This document shows, in pieces, positions 43,087 through 50,963 of a DNA stretch of 64,000 nt. Made by a program: the position numbers and the translations under genes. The notes beneath the pieces were generated by a model. It made no database searches, was not told the DNA's origin, and saw only the letters and a program-made list of their open reading frames with translations. Source of the DNA: Paraclostridium sordellii (GTDB lineage: Bacteria; Bacillota; Clostridia; Peptostreptococcales; Peptostreptococcaceae); the NCBI RefSeq assembly GCF_000953675.1, contig NZ_LN679998.1:643911-707910 (forward strand), in the 5' to 3' direction. Positions within the stretch are counted from its first letter, which is position 1. Each line of letters starts with the position of its first letter.

Positions 43087-44787
43087 ATGTTAAAAGAATT
43101 TATTAAATATTATAAACCATATAAAAAGTTGTTTATACTCGATTTACTAGCTGCTTTTACTGTAGCTTTATGTGATTTAGTTTATCCTATGATAACTAGA
43201 AATATAATGAATGATGTAGTTCCAAATAAAGATTTGAGAATGCTTATAGTATTTGCTATTACTTTACTAGTTATATTTATAATTAAAGCGGGGTTAAACT
43301 ATTTTATGCAATACTGGGGTCATGTTGTAGGAGTTAGAATGCAAGCAGATATGAGAAATTATGTTTTTACTCATCTACAAAAATTGCCTAATTCATATTT
43401 TAATAACAATAAATCTGGAGTTATAATGTCTAGAATTATAAACGACCTTATGGAAGTTTCAGAACTTGCACATCATGGACCAGAAGATTTATTTGTATCA
43501 TTGGTAATGCTAATTGGATCATTTTTAATATTACTTGGAATTAATGTGCCATTAACTTTAATAGTGTTTGCTATTTTACCATTTATAATTTTATTTGCTA
43601 TAACTCAAAGGAAGAAAATGGGAAGAGCTTTCATGGAAACTAGAGTTAAGACAGGTGATGTAAATGCCACATTAGAAAATAGTATAGCTGGAATGCGAGT
43701 TACTAAGTCATTTTGTACTGAAAAAGAAGAATTAGATAAGTTTAATGAATCTAATAATATATTTAAACATGCCAGAGAAGGTGCATATAAAGTTATGGCC
43801 GAATATTTCTCAGGAATGTTTTTATTCATTGACTTATTAAATTTAGTAGTTTTAATTGTTGCAGGATATTTTGCTTACATGAACTATATAAACTTAGGAG
43901 ACTTTACTGCATATCTTTTATATGTAAACATGTTTATTCAACCAATTAGAAAATTGATAAACTTTACAGAACAGTACCAAAATGGTATGACTGGATTTGA
44001 AAGATTTAGAGAAATAATAAATGAAGAAACCGAGAAAGAAGCTAAAGATCCTATTCAGCTAAGAAACGTAAAAGGAAATATAGATATTGAGAATGTATCA
44101 TTTACATATGAAGATGACAATGAAGTTTTCAAAAACTTGAGCTTATCTATTGAAGCCGGAAAGACTGTAGCATTAGTAGGTCCATCTGGAGGGGGAAAAA
44201 CTACTTTATGTAATCTTATACCTAGATTTTTTGATTTTGAAGAGGGAGATATTAAAATTGATGGAATAAGTGTAAAAGATGTAAGCTTAACTTCTCTTAG
44301 AAAAAATATAGGGGTAGTAGCTCAGGATGTATTTTTATTTACAGGTACAATAAAAGATAACATAATAATAGGTAAATCTGATGCAACAGATGAGGAAATC
44401 ATACAAGCTTGTAAGAAGGCTAGAATTCATGATTTTATAATGACATTGCCTGAAGGTTATGAAACTTATGTAGGAGAAAGAGGCGTAAAGTTATCTGGTG
44501 GTCAAAAGCAAAGAATATCTATTGCTAGAATCTTCCTAAAGAATCCTCCAATCATGATTTTAGATGAAGCTACATCAGCACTTGATAATGTAACTGAACA
44601 TGAAATACAAAAATCCTTAGAAGAGTTAGGAAAAGATAGAACAAATTTAGTTGTAGCACATAGGCTATCAACAATCCAAAATGCGGATGAAATAATTGTT
44701 TTAACTCCAAATGGTATTGAAGAAAGAGGAACTCATAAGGAACTTATAGAAAAAGATGGAGTATACTCAAAACTTCATAGAAAATAA
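43087..44787 (+). CDS. ABC exporter, fused permease and ATPase (MsbA/BmrA-like)
   Basis: 566-residue half-transporter. An ABC type IV membrane domain of six helices (about residues 1-310), then the nucleotide-binding domain: Walker A VGPSGGGKTTLC, Q-loop VVAQDVFLF, signature KLSGGQKQR, Walker B IMILDEATSALD, H-loop VAHRLS. It stands alone, so it probably works as a homodimer. Substrate unknown (lipid or drug). It has its own terminator and a GGAGGT ribosome site. Confidence 0.94.
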   Translation: MLKEFIKYYKPYKKLFILDLLAAFTVALCDLVYPMITRNIMNDVVPNKDLRMLIVFAITLLVIFIIKAGLNYFMQYWGHVVGVRMQADMRNYVFTHLQKLPNSYFNNNKSGVIMSRIINDLMEVSELAHHGPEDLFVSLVMLIGSFLILLGINVPLTLIVFAILPFIILFAITQRKKMGRAFMETRVKTGDVNATLENSIAGMRVTKSFCTEKEELDKFNESNNIFKHAREGAYKVMAEYFSGMFLFIDLLNLVVLIVAGYFAYMNYINLGDFTAYLLYVNMFIQPIRKLINFTEQYQNGMTGFERFREIINEETEKEAKDPIQLRNVKGNIDIENVSFTYEDDNEVFKNLSLSIEAGKTVALVGPSGGGKTTLCNLIPRFFDFEEGDIKIDGISVKDVSLTSLRKNIGVVAQDVFLFTGTIKDNIIIGKSDATDEEIIQACKKARIHDFIMTLPEGYETYVGERGVKLSGGQKQRISIARIFLKNPPIMILDEATSALDNVTEHEIQKSLEELGKDRTNLVVAHRLSTIQNADEIIVLTPNGIEERGTHKELIEKDGVYSKLHRK

Positions 44788-44831
44788 AAAGATATAAAAT
44801 AGGTTAAACCTATTTTATATCTTTTTTTTTA
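44787..44831. terminator. Intrinsic terminator after the exporter
   Basis: AAAAAGATATAAAATAGGTT pairs with AACCTATTTTATATCTTTTT almost without loop, followed by T. Confidence 0.88.
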
Positions 44832-44892
44832 ACACATACATATATTTAAGCATATTAAATAGTATTAATATAAATTTAGGAGGTATAATTTT

Positions 44893-45474
44893 ATGAAGGA
44901 ATCTATATACCCTCAAATGAAAATAATTGAAACAGATAAGTATATATTAAGACCTATCTGTCAGGAAGATGCACCTAGTATGTTTGAATATTATAGCCAA
45001 GCGAAAGTTGTGAAATATTTACCTATAAAACCTCATAGATCAATAGCTCAGACAAAAAGATTTATTAGAACTTATTTTATTGATAGTTACAAAAAAGGAT
45101 ATGTAAATCACTGGGCAATAATAGATAAGACAAATAAAAAGTTAATAGGAAATATTGGATTAAATAATGTATCTCAAAAAGATAAAGAGGCAGAAATAGG
45201 AATATGTATAAATCCATTATATTGGGGTAATGACATAGCAACTGAGTTAACTAAAAACTCATTAAAATATGGGTTTATGAATTTAAATTTAGAAAAGATA
45301 ATTGCAAAAACTTATGAAGAAAATCCAAGAACAAGAAAGTCTTTAGAAAGTTTAGGCTTTAGATATGTTAATACTTTTAATAAAAAAGTTATGGAAAATG
45401 ATAAGGTTAAGTATATAAAATGTGATAGATACGAATTAACTAGAAAAGAATATATATTGTCTAGATATTCTTGA
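44893..45474 (+). CDS. GNAT N-acetyltransferase (RimJ/RimL-like)
   Basis: 193 residues. Seen: YILRPICQEDAPSMFEYYS at the start, HWAIIDKTNKKLIGNIGLN, the AEIGICINPLYWGNDIATE stretch containing the acetyl-CoA pyrophosphate loop, and ENPRTRKSLESLGFRYV. It fits the Acetyltransf_3 family that modifies protein N-termini or small amines. Single gene with its own terminator. Substrate unknown. Confidence 0.92.
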   Translation: MKESIYPQMKIIETDKYILRPICQEDAPSMFEYYSQAKVVKYLPIKPHRSIAQTKRFIRTYFIDSYKKGYVNHWAIIDKTNKKLIGNIGLNNVSQKDKEAEIGICINPLYWGNDIATELTKNSLKYGFMNLNLEKIIAKTYEENPRTRKSLESLGFRYVNTFNKKVMENDKVKYIKCDRYELTRKEYILSRYS

Positions 45475-45500
45475 TAAGCAAAAAATTAACAATAATGTAA

Positions 45501-45537
45501 TAAAAAAAAGTATGAATATATATTCATACTTTTTTTA
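45501..45537. terminator. Intrinsic terminator after the GNAT gene
   Basis: AAAAAAAGTATGAATATA pairs with TATATTCATACTTTTTTT. Confidence 0.88.
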
Positions 45538-45583
45538 GGACATTTTAAATCAAAAATATAATTTGGAATCTATAAAATTTTTA

Positions 45584-45612
45584 TTGACTACAATAAATAT
45601 TCTGAATATTAT
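45584..45612 (+). promoter_or_regulatory. Upstream promoter for the PrsA-like gene
   Basis: TTGACT (45584-45589), 17-base spacer, TATTAT (45607-45612). It would give a leader of about 180 bases that includes a hairpin (AAATATAATTTT with AAATTATATTT near 45637-45665). Confidence 0.6.
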
Positions 45613-45713
45613 TATAGTTAAAAAAAAGCTAAATGTAAATATAATTTTAAAAAAAATTATATTTGTCTATTTTGGCAAAATATTGGAATGTGATGCGATG
45701 TAAAAAAATTATG

Positions 45714-45761
45714 TTCATATTTCATTCATATAGAATTCATATTTATAGTGTAAATTATAAT
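45714..45761 (+). promoter_or_regulatory. Triple TTCATAT operator with 11-base period and -10
   Basis: TTCATAT occurs exactly at 45714-45720, 45725-45731 and 45736-45742, an 11-base period. A consensus TATAAT at 45756-45761 follows, with no good -35 at the correct place, where the repeats lie instead. This is the layout of an OmpR/PhoB-family activator site. Regulator not identified. Confidence 0.6.
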
Positions 45762-45797
45762 AAAAGGTTAAATTTATAGGAGGGTTTTAAATAAAAT

Positions 45798-46799
45798 ATG
45801 GATAAAGAAAACAAGAAAAAAAGTATAAATAAAAATATCGTAATTTTTGCAGCTGTATTAATTTTAGGAGTAGGAACTGCTTTTTATATGGGAAAACAAA
45901 AGGGAAGAACATTACCAGCAACAAGTAGACATTATAGTAGTAATAAAGTTGTAGCAACAGTTGGAGATGTTAAAATAACAGAGAAAGATTTAAAAAATAG
46001 AATGGAACCTATTTTCTACATGAATGGTAAAAACAAAATGACTGATGAGCAAATAGATAAATATGAACAAAGTATGATAGATTATATGACTACTACTGAA
46101 ATGCTTTATCAAGAAGGAGTAAAAAATAAAGTTAAACTAGATACAAAGGAAATTGATTCTCAATATTCAGCATTTATGACAAGCATAACTCAAACATTTG
46201 GTATGGACGAAGAAAAATTTTTAAAAGAATTTGGATTAACAAAAGAAGAAATTAAAAAGTCTGTAGAAAAAGAAGCTATAGCTGCAAAGTATATAGATAA
46301 GGAATCAAAAGTTACAGATAAAGAAGTTGAAGAATATTTCAATAAAAATAAAAAAGATTTAAATGAAATAAAAGCTTCACATATTTTAATAAAAAATATA
46401 GATGAAAATGGTAAGAAACTAGATGATGCTAAAATTAAAGAAAATAAAAAGTTAGCTGAGAGCATTCTAAAAAAAGCACTTGAAGGTGAAAATTTTGAGG
46501 AATTAGCTAAAAAATATTCAGAGGATGGAAGCGCTCAAAGTGGAGGAGATTTAGGATTTTTCTCTAAAGGAGCTATGGTTGCTGAATTTGAAAAAGCAGC
46601 ATTTGGATTAAATAAAGGTGAGATATATCCAAAGCTTGTTGAAACGCAATTTGGATATCATATAATAAAGAAAACAGATGAAAAAGAAAAATCATTTGAT
46701 GAGATTAAGGATTCATTAACAAAGCAGTTAGTAGCAGAAAAACAAGATGCTTTAATTCAAAAGTTGACTAAAGAATATAAAGTAGACGTAAAAAAATAA
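45798..46799 (+). CDS. Membrane-anchored PrsA/SurA-like peptidyl-prolyl isomerase
   Basis: 333-residue foldase acting on exported proteins. An N-terminal helix (about residues 14-31) with no lipobox Cys; a SurA-like N domain (residues about 48-170, beginning VATVGDVKITEKDL); a parvulin PPIase domain (about 185-300) with EIKASHILIKN, FEELAKKYSEDGSAQSGGDL and FGYHIIKK; then a C-terminal helix. Classical PrsA is a lipoprotein, so this one differs in anchoring. AGGAGG is 13 bases ahead of the ATG, unusually far, and an in-frame stop rules out an earlier start. Confidence 0.92.
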   Translation: MDKENKKKSINKNIVIFAAVLILGVGTAFYMGKQKGRTLPATSRHYSSNKVVATVGDVKITEKDLKNRMEPIFYMNGKNKMTDEQIDKYEQSMIDYMTTTEMLYQEGVKNKVKLDTKEIDSQYSAFMTSITQTFGMDEEKFLKEFGLTKEEIKKSVEKEAIAAKYIDKESKVTDKEVEEYFNKNKKDLNEIKASHILIKNIDENGKKLDDAKIKENKKLAESILKKALEGENFEELAKKYSEDGSAQSGGDLGFFSKGAMVAEFEKAAFGLNKGEIYPKLVETQFGYHIIKKTDEKEKSFDEIKDSLTKQLVAEKQDALIQKLTKEYKVDVKK

Positions 46800-46885
46800 A
46801 TTTGTATAAAAAATTAAATCTTCTTATATGAATATAATTTATAAATGTGGTAAAATTATAGTAAGCATATAGGGGGGCGATTTAA

Positions 46886-47233
46886 ATGATAAAAAGACCG
46901 CAAGAATTAACTGTAAGTAAAGTCGAAAAGTTAAGAGATGGTAGAGGAATTACTACTATGTATCATTTAATAGAAGGCGAAGAGTTAAAGGGCAAAGCAA
47001 AGTTAATATCTAAGCTAGTTTTAGAACCAGGTGCATCTATAGGCGTACATGATCATAGCACAGACTTTGAGGTATATTACATAATACAAGGTGAAGGTAG
47101 AGTGTTGGATAATGGCTTTATGCAACCAATAGGTTCAGGTGATGTAGTATATACTTCGGATGGACAATCACATTATTTAGAAAATACTGGAAATGAAGAT
47201 TTAGAACTTTTAGCAATAGTTATAAATAATTAA
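46886..47233 (+). CDS. Cupin domain protein
   Basis: 115 residues, a single beta-barrel cupin. Motif 1 is GASIGVHDHSTDFEVYYIIQGEG with the His-X-His and Glu metal ligands; motif 2 is GDVVYTSDGQSHYLENTG with the third His. Such proteins bind a divalent metal and act as isomerases, dioxygenases or sensors; the activity is not predictable. GGGGGG is the ribosome site. It has its own terminator. Confidence 0.92.
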   Translation: MIKRPQELTVSKVEKLRDGRGITTMYHLIEGEELKGKAKLISKLVLEPGASIGVHDHSTDFEVYYIIQGEGRVLDNGFMQPIGSGDVVYTSDGQSHYLENTGNEDLELLAIVINN

Positions 47234-47260
47234 AAGATGGGATATCCCATCTTTTTATTT
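47232..47260. terminator. Intrinsic terminator after the cupin gene
   Basis: AAAAGATGGGAT pairs with ATCCCATCTTTT with almost no loop. Confidence 0.85.
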
Positions 47261-47446
47261 TTGCAAAACTATACTTTTTTATATTATAAACTTTGAGAAT
47301 TAAGAACTATATTATACTTTTTTTAATAAAAAATAAAAAAATGGTAAAAGTTACAAAATTTTAACTTTTAATGTTTATTAACGAAATAAAGTGTCGTATA
47401 ATAGATTATAAGTATAATATATATCAACAGAATGGGGGAATATGTG

Positions 47447-50131
47447 TTGAAGCGTAGAATAGCAATGGCTACATTGGCATTAATACCATTTACAGCTACA
47501 AATGCATTTGCATCCAATCAAGAAGGTATAGTAACGGCGACATCATTAAATGTAAGAAGCGGACCATCAACAGATAGTTCTTTTTTATTTTCTATAAAAA
47601 AGAACGATAAAGTTACTATATTAAAAAGTGAAAATGGATGGTATAAAATAAGTACAGCAAATGGACACGAAGGCTGGGCGTCAAGTGAATACATAAGTAC
47701 AAATACAAGTGATACAAATCAACAAAGCAATAAAAAGGTAGTTAATGTAGATAATCTAAATATGAGAAATGGAGCATCTACAAGTTATAGAGTAATAATG
47801 CAATTAAATAAGGGAACAGTTATAGAGATAATATCAGAGAGTAATGGATGGACAAAAATTAAGCATGATGGAAGAATTGGATTTGTAGCTAGCAAATATT
47901 TATCTCCTATTGAGAATAATAATCAAACTACTAAACCAGAACAACAACCTAATGTGTCTGTACAACCTCAAGTATCAGTAAGCAAAACAAAGGTAGTAGT
48001 GGCAACATCATTAAATATGAGAAGTGGACCATCAACAGGGAATAGTGTAATAGGAAGCTTAAAGAATAACGAAAAAGTAGAAGTAATATCAGAAAGTAAT
48101 GGATGGTCAAAAATAAAATACAATGGAAAAGAAGGTTACGTATCAAGTACATATTTAAAAGATGTTAACGAAGGCGGAACTTCAAAACCAGATGAAAAAC
48201 CAAATGTTGGAACAAAGATAAAAGTAGTAGTAGCAACATCATTAAATGTAAGAAGTGGACCATCAACAAGTCACGGTATAATAGGAAGCTTAAAGAATAA
48301 CGAAAAAGTAGAAGTAATATCAGAAAGTAATGGATGGTCAAAAATAAAATACAATGGAAAAGAAGGTTATGTATCAAGTACATATTTAAAAAATAGTAAC
48401 GAAGGCGTAACTTCAAAACCAGATGAAAAACCAAATGTTGAAACAAAGATAAAAGTAGTAGCAGCAACATCATTAAATGTAAGAAGTGGACCATCAACAA
48501 GTCACGGTATAATAGGAAGCTTAAAAAATAACGAAAAAGTAGAAGTAATATCAGAAAGCAATGGATGGTCAAAAATAAAGCACAATGGAAAAGAAGGTTA
48601 CGTATCAAGTACATATTTAAAAGATAGTAACGAAGGCGGAATTTCAAAACCAGATGAAAAACCAAATGTTGGAACAAAGATAAAAGTAGTAGCAGCAACA
48701 TCATTAAATGTAAGAAGTGGACCATCAACAAGTCACGGTATAATAGGAAGCTTAAAGAATAACGAAAAAGTAGAAGTAATATCAGAAAACAATGGATGGT
48801 CAAAAATAAAGCACAATGGAAAAGAAGGTTACGTATCAAGTACATATTTAAAAGATAGTAACGAAGGCGGAACTTCAAAACCAGATGAAAAACCAAATGT
48901 TGGAACAAAGATAAAAGTAGTAGCAGCAACATCATTAAATGTAAGAAGTGGGCCATCAACAGGACATGGTATAATAGGAAGCTTAAAGAATAACGAAAAA
49001 GTAGAAGTAATATCAGAAAGCAATGGATGGTCAAAAATAAAATACAATGGAAAAGAAGGTTATGTATCAAATACATACTTAAAAGATAGTAACGAAGGTG
49101 GAGCGGTTACACCTCCAGAACAAACAAAAACAAAGGTAGTAACAGCAACATCATTAAATGTAAGAAGTGGACCATCAACAGGACATGGTATAATAGGAAG
49201 CTTAAAAAATAATGAAAAAGTAGAAGTAATATCAGAAAGTAATGGATGGTCAAAAATAAAATACAATGGAAAAGAAGGTTACGTATCAAGCACATATTTA
49301 ACTGACTATCAAGGTGGAGGTACTAATCCTGGAGGAGGATCTGGAGGAAGTAGCTCTGAAGTAGTAAATGGAGCAACTGTAAACTATAGAAACTTAAGCT
49401 ATTCTTTACAAGATCACGTAAATAAGCAGGCAAGTAAAGGAAATGGTAATATGATATCTGGTAGAGGATTTGTTCAAGCAAGCAGATCTGACATAGAGCA
49501 TTATATAAATCCAAAGAACTTTACAAGTAGCAAAAGTGGAATGTTACAGTTCTTAAGACTAGATAGTTATAAAGGTGGAATAAGTGCTAGTGAATTAAAT
49601 GGATACCTAAATAGTCTTTCACCTGCATCTAGTGGAACTAACGTATTTTACAATCAAGGACAAGCATTTTTAGATGCTGCAAGAAAATATAACATAGATG
49701 TAGTTTACTTAGTAGGACACTCTATGGTTGAAACTGGATATGGAAAGTCAACTCTTGCTCAAGGACAAGTTTTAACATCATATAAAGGAAGTCCACTTCC
49801 GCAACCAGTTAAAGTGTATAATTTCTTTGGAATAGGAGCTTTTGATGGTACAGCTAACTTATCAGGAGCAGAGGCTGCATATAAAAATGGATGGACTACT
49901 GTAGAAAAAACTATAGAAGGTTCAGCTAAGTGGTTATCTCAAAATTATATTCATAATGGTGGATATGATCAAAATACACTGTATAAAATGAGATGGAGTT
50001 ATGAGCATTTATGGCATCAATATGCTACAGATGTAAATTGGGCAAATGTAATATCTAGTGTAATGTCAAGATTAGTAGGAATGTATGATACTAATAGCAA
50101 TTTAGTTTATGAAGTTCCTGTACATAGATAA
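47447..50131 (+). CDS. Secreted N-acetylglucosaminidase (GH73) with eight SH3b repeats
   Basis: About 894 residues. Signal peptide KRRIAMATLALIPFTATNAFA, then eight bacterial SH3 domains (wall binding) with the core TSLNVRSGPST and a Gly-rich linker. The GH73 domain that cuts the glycan strand follows (about residues 650-890), with VVYLVGHSMVETGYGKST, whose Glu is the likely catalyst, and VYNFFGIGAFDG. Repeats 3-8 are nearly identical. Start: the ATG at 47432 precedes the GGGGG site, so the TTG at 47447 with 8-base spacing is preferred. Likely an autolysin for growth or separation. Confidence 0.93.
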   Translation: MKRRIAMATLALIPFTATNAFASNQEGIVTATSLNVRSGPSTDSSFLFSIKKNDKVTILKSENGWYKISTANGHEGWASSEYISTNTSDTNQQSNKKVVNVDNLNMRNGASTSYRVIMQLNKGTVIEIISESNGWTKIKHDGRIGFVASKYLSPIENNNQTTKPEQQPNVSVQPQVSVSKTKVVVATSLNMRSGPSTGNSVIGSLKNNEKVEVISESNGWSKIKYNGKEGYVSSTYLKDVNEGGTSKPDEKPNVGTKIKVVVATSLNVRSGPSTSHGIIGSLKNNEKVEVISESNGWSKIKYNGKEGYVSSTYLKNSNEGVTSKPDEKPNVETKIKVVAATSLNVRSGPSTSHGIIGSLKNNEKVEVISESNGWSKIKHNGKEGYVSSTYLKDSNEGGISKPDEKPNVGTKIKVVAATSLNVRSGPSTSHGIIGSLKNNEKVEVISENNGWSKIKHNGKEGYVSSTYLKDSNEGGTSKPDEKPNVGTKIKVVAATSLNVRSGPSTGHGIIGSLKNNEKVEVISESNGWSKIKYNGKEGYVSNTYLKDSNEGGAVTPPEQTKTKVVTATSLNVRSGPSTGHGIIGSLKNNEKVEVISESNGWSKIKYNGKEGYVSSTYLTDYQGGGTNPGGGSGGSSSEVVNGATVNYRNLSYSLQDHVNKQASKGNGNMISGRGFVQASRSDIEHYINPKNFTSSKSGMLQFLRLDSYKGGISASELNGYLNSLSPASSGTNVFYNQGQAFLDAARKYNIDVVYLVGHSMVETGYGKSTLAQGQVLTSYKGSPLPQPVKVYNFFGIGAFDGTANLSGAEAAYKNGWTTVEKTIEGSAKWLSQNYIHNGGYDQNTLYKMRWSYEHLWHQYATDVNWANVISSVMSRLVGMYDTNSNLVYEVPVHR
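47990..49300 (+). repeat. Tandem 231-bp repeats encoding SH3 domains 3-8
   Basis: The ATTAAAT landmark of the TSLN codons recurs at 48010, 48241, 48472, 48703, 48934 and 49153: spacing 231, 231, 231, 231 and 219. Units are almost identical at DNA level, including the inter-domain linker (EGG-SKPDEKPNVGTKI), so they arose by recent duplication or conversion. Copy number may vary between strains and assemblies. Confidence 0.95.
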
Positions 50132-50163
50132 AAAATGAGGATTAATAATCCTCATTTTTTTTA
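50130..50163. terminator. Bidirectional terminator
   Basis: AAAAAATGAGGATTA pairs with TAATCCTCATTTTTT; shared by the glucosaminidase gene and the convergent HExxH gene. Confidence 0.88.
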
Positions 50164-50829
50164 TATTGCTTTTTTATACTTTACAAATAAATCAATATTA
50201 TTTTCATTTATAATATTTTTTATATTTCCAAAATTATAAGTTGCTAAAGCATATTCTCTCATGTTATTAAAAATAAGCTCTTCATTTTTATCTTCAAATA
50301 TAATCATGTCATATGCTATTTTCCAAGCCTTAGATTCCCTTTCGATTAGATTTTTTTTAATACCAATTACACATTCTTCTACCTGTGGTGGCAAGTTTAT
50401 CTTATGAAGATCTTTAGAATTAATATCTACATCATACTCTATCAGCCGTTCTATAAAGGTTTTTACTATTTGGTTGTATTCTAACTTATTTTCTTTAATA
50501 GTTGTATCTAAAATATGACCAACCTCATGATAAATTACGAATTTAGCTATAGATATTAAGTTTTTACAAGATATGTTAATGAAAATGTTTTTCGAATGTA
50601 GGAAAGTAAAAAAATTATAACAAAATGATACGAAACCGTGCTTAGATATAAAAATAATCCTTAATTTTGGCAAAGTACATATAGGTATAAATCTTTTTTT
50701 AAAATATAACATATAAAGTTTTTTATCTATTTGTATATCTTTTATTAGTTGTTTAAAAAATTTTTTTTCTCCCAATTCTCTATAAGAAATTAAAATTTTA
50801 CTAATTAAATTGTTCTCACAATCGTTCAT
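50161..50829 (-). CDS. Hypothetical protein with HExxH zinc-protease motif
   Basis: 222 residues, no signal peptide or clear membrane helix. The helix FVIYHEVGHILDTTIKEN carries HEVGH, the zincin metal motif, and a later helix LIERESKAWKIAYDMI has a Glu in the place of a third ligand. No known family assigned. The first 90 residues are strand-rich and basic. GGTGGT is the ribosome site. The gene converges with the autolysin and diverges from polC. Protease activity is a prediction from the motif only. Confidence 0.75.
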   Translation of the reverse strand: MNDCENNLISKILISYRELGEKKFFKQLIKDIQIDKKLYMLYFKKRFIPICTLPKLRIIFISKHGFVSFCYNFFTFLHSKNIFINISCKNLISIAKFVIYHEVGHILDTTIKENKLEYNQIVKTFIERLIEYDVDINSKDLHKINLPPQVEECVIGIKKNLIERESKAWKIAYDMIIFEDKNEELIFNNMREYALATYNFGNIKNIINENNIDLFVKYKKAI

Positions 50830-50963
50830 AAATCACCACCTAAATTATGACGTAAAACTTATCTAGTAATATATTATTAAAAAATATATAGTTTGTAGCT
50901 AATCCCAATAAAAAAATAGTTTTTATATGATATAATGATTTGATAGATAGGAGGTAACTTCTT

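Noticed and set aside
47345-47402. Inverted repeats and TATAAT upstream of the glucosaminidase gene
   Set aside because: The -35 is poor and the inverted repeats are AT-only; a promoter is likely somewhere here but cannot be placed with confidence.
48165-49076. 303-residue open frame on the minus strand opposite the SH3 repeats
   Set aside because: Leu-rich repeated shadow of the plus-strand repeats, with no ribosome site.
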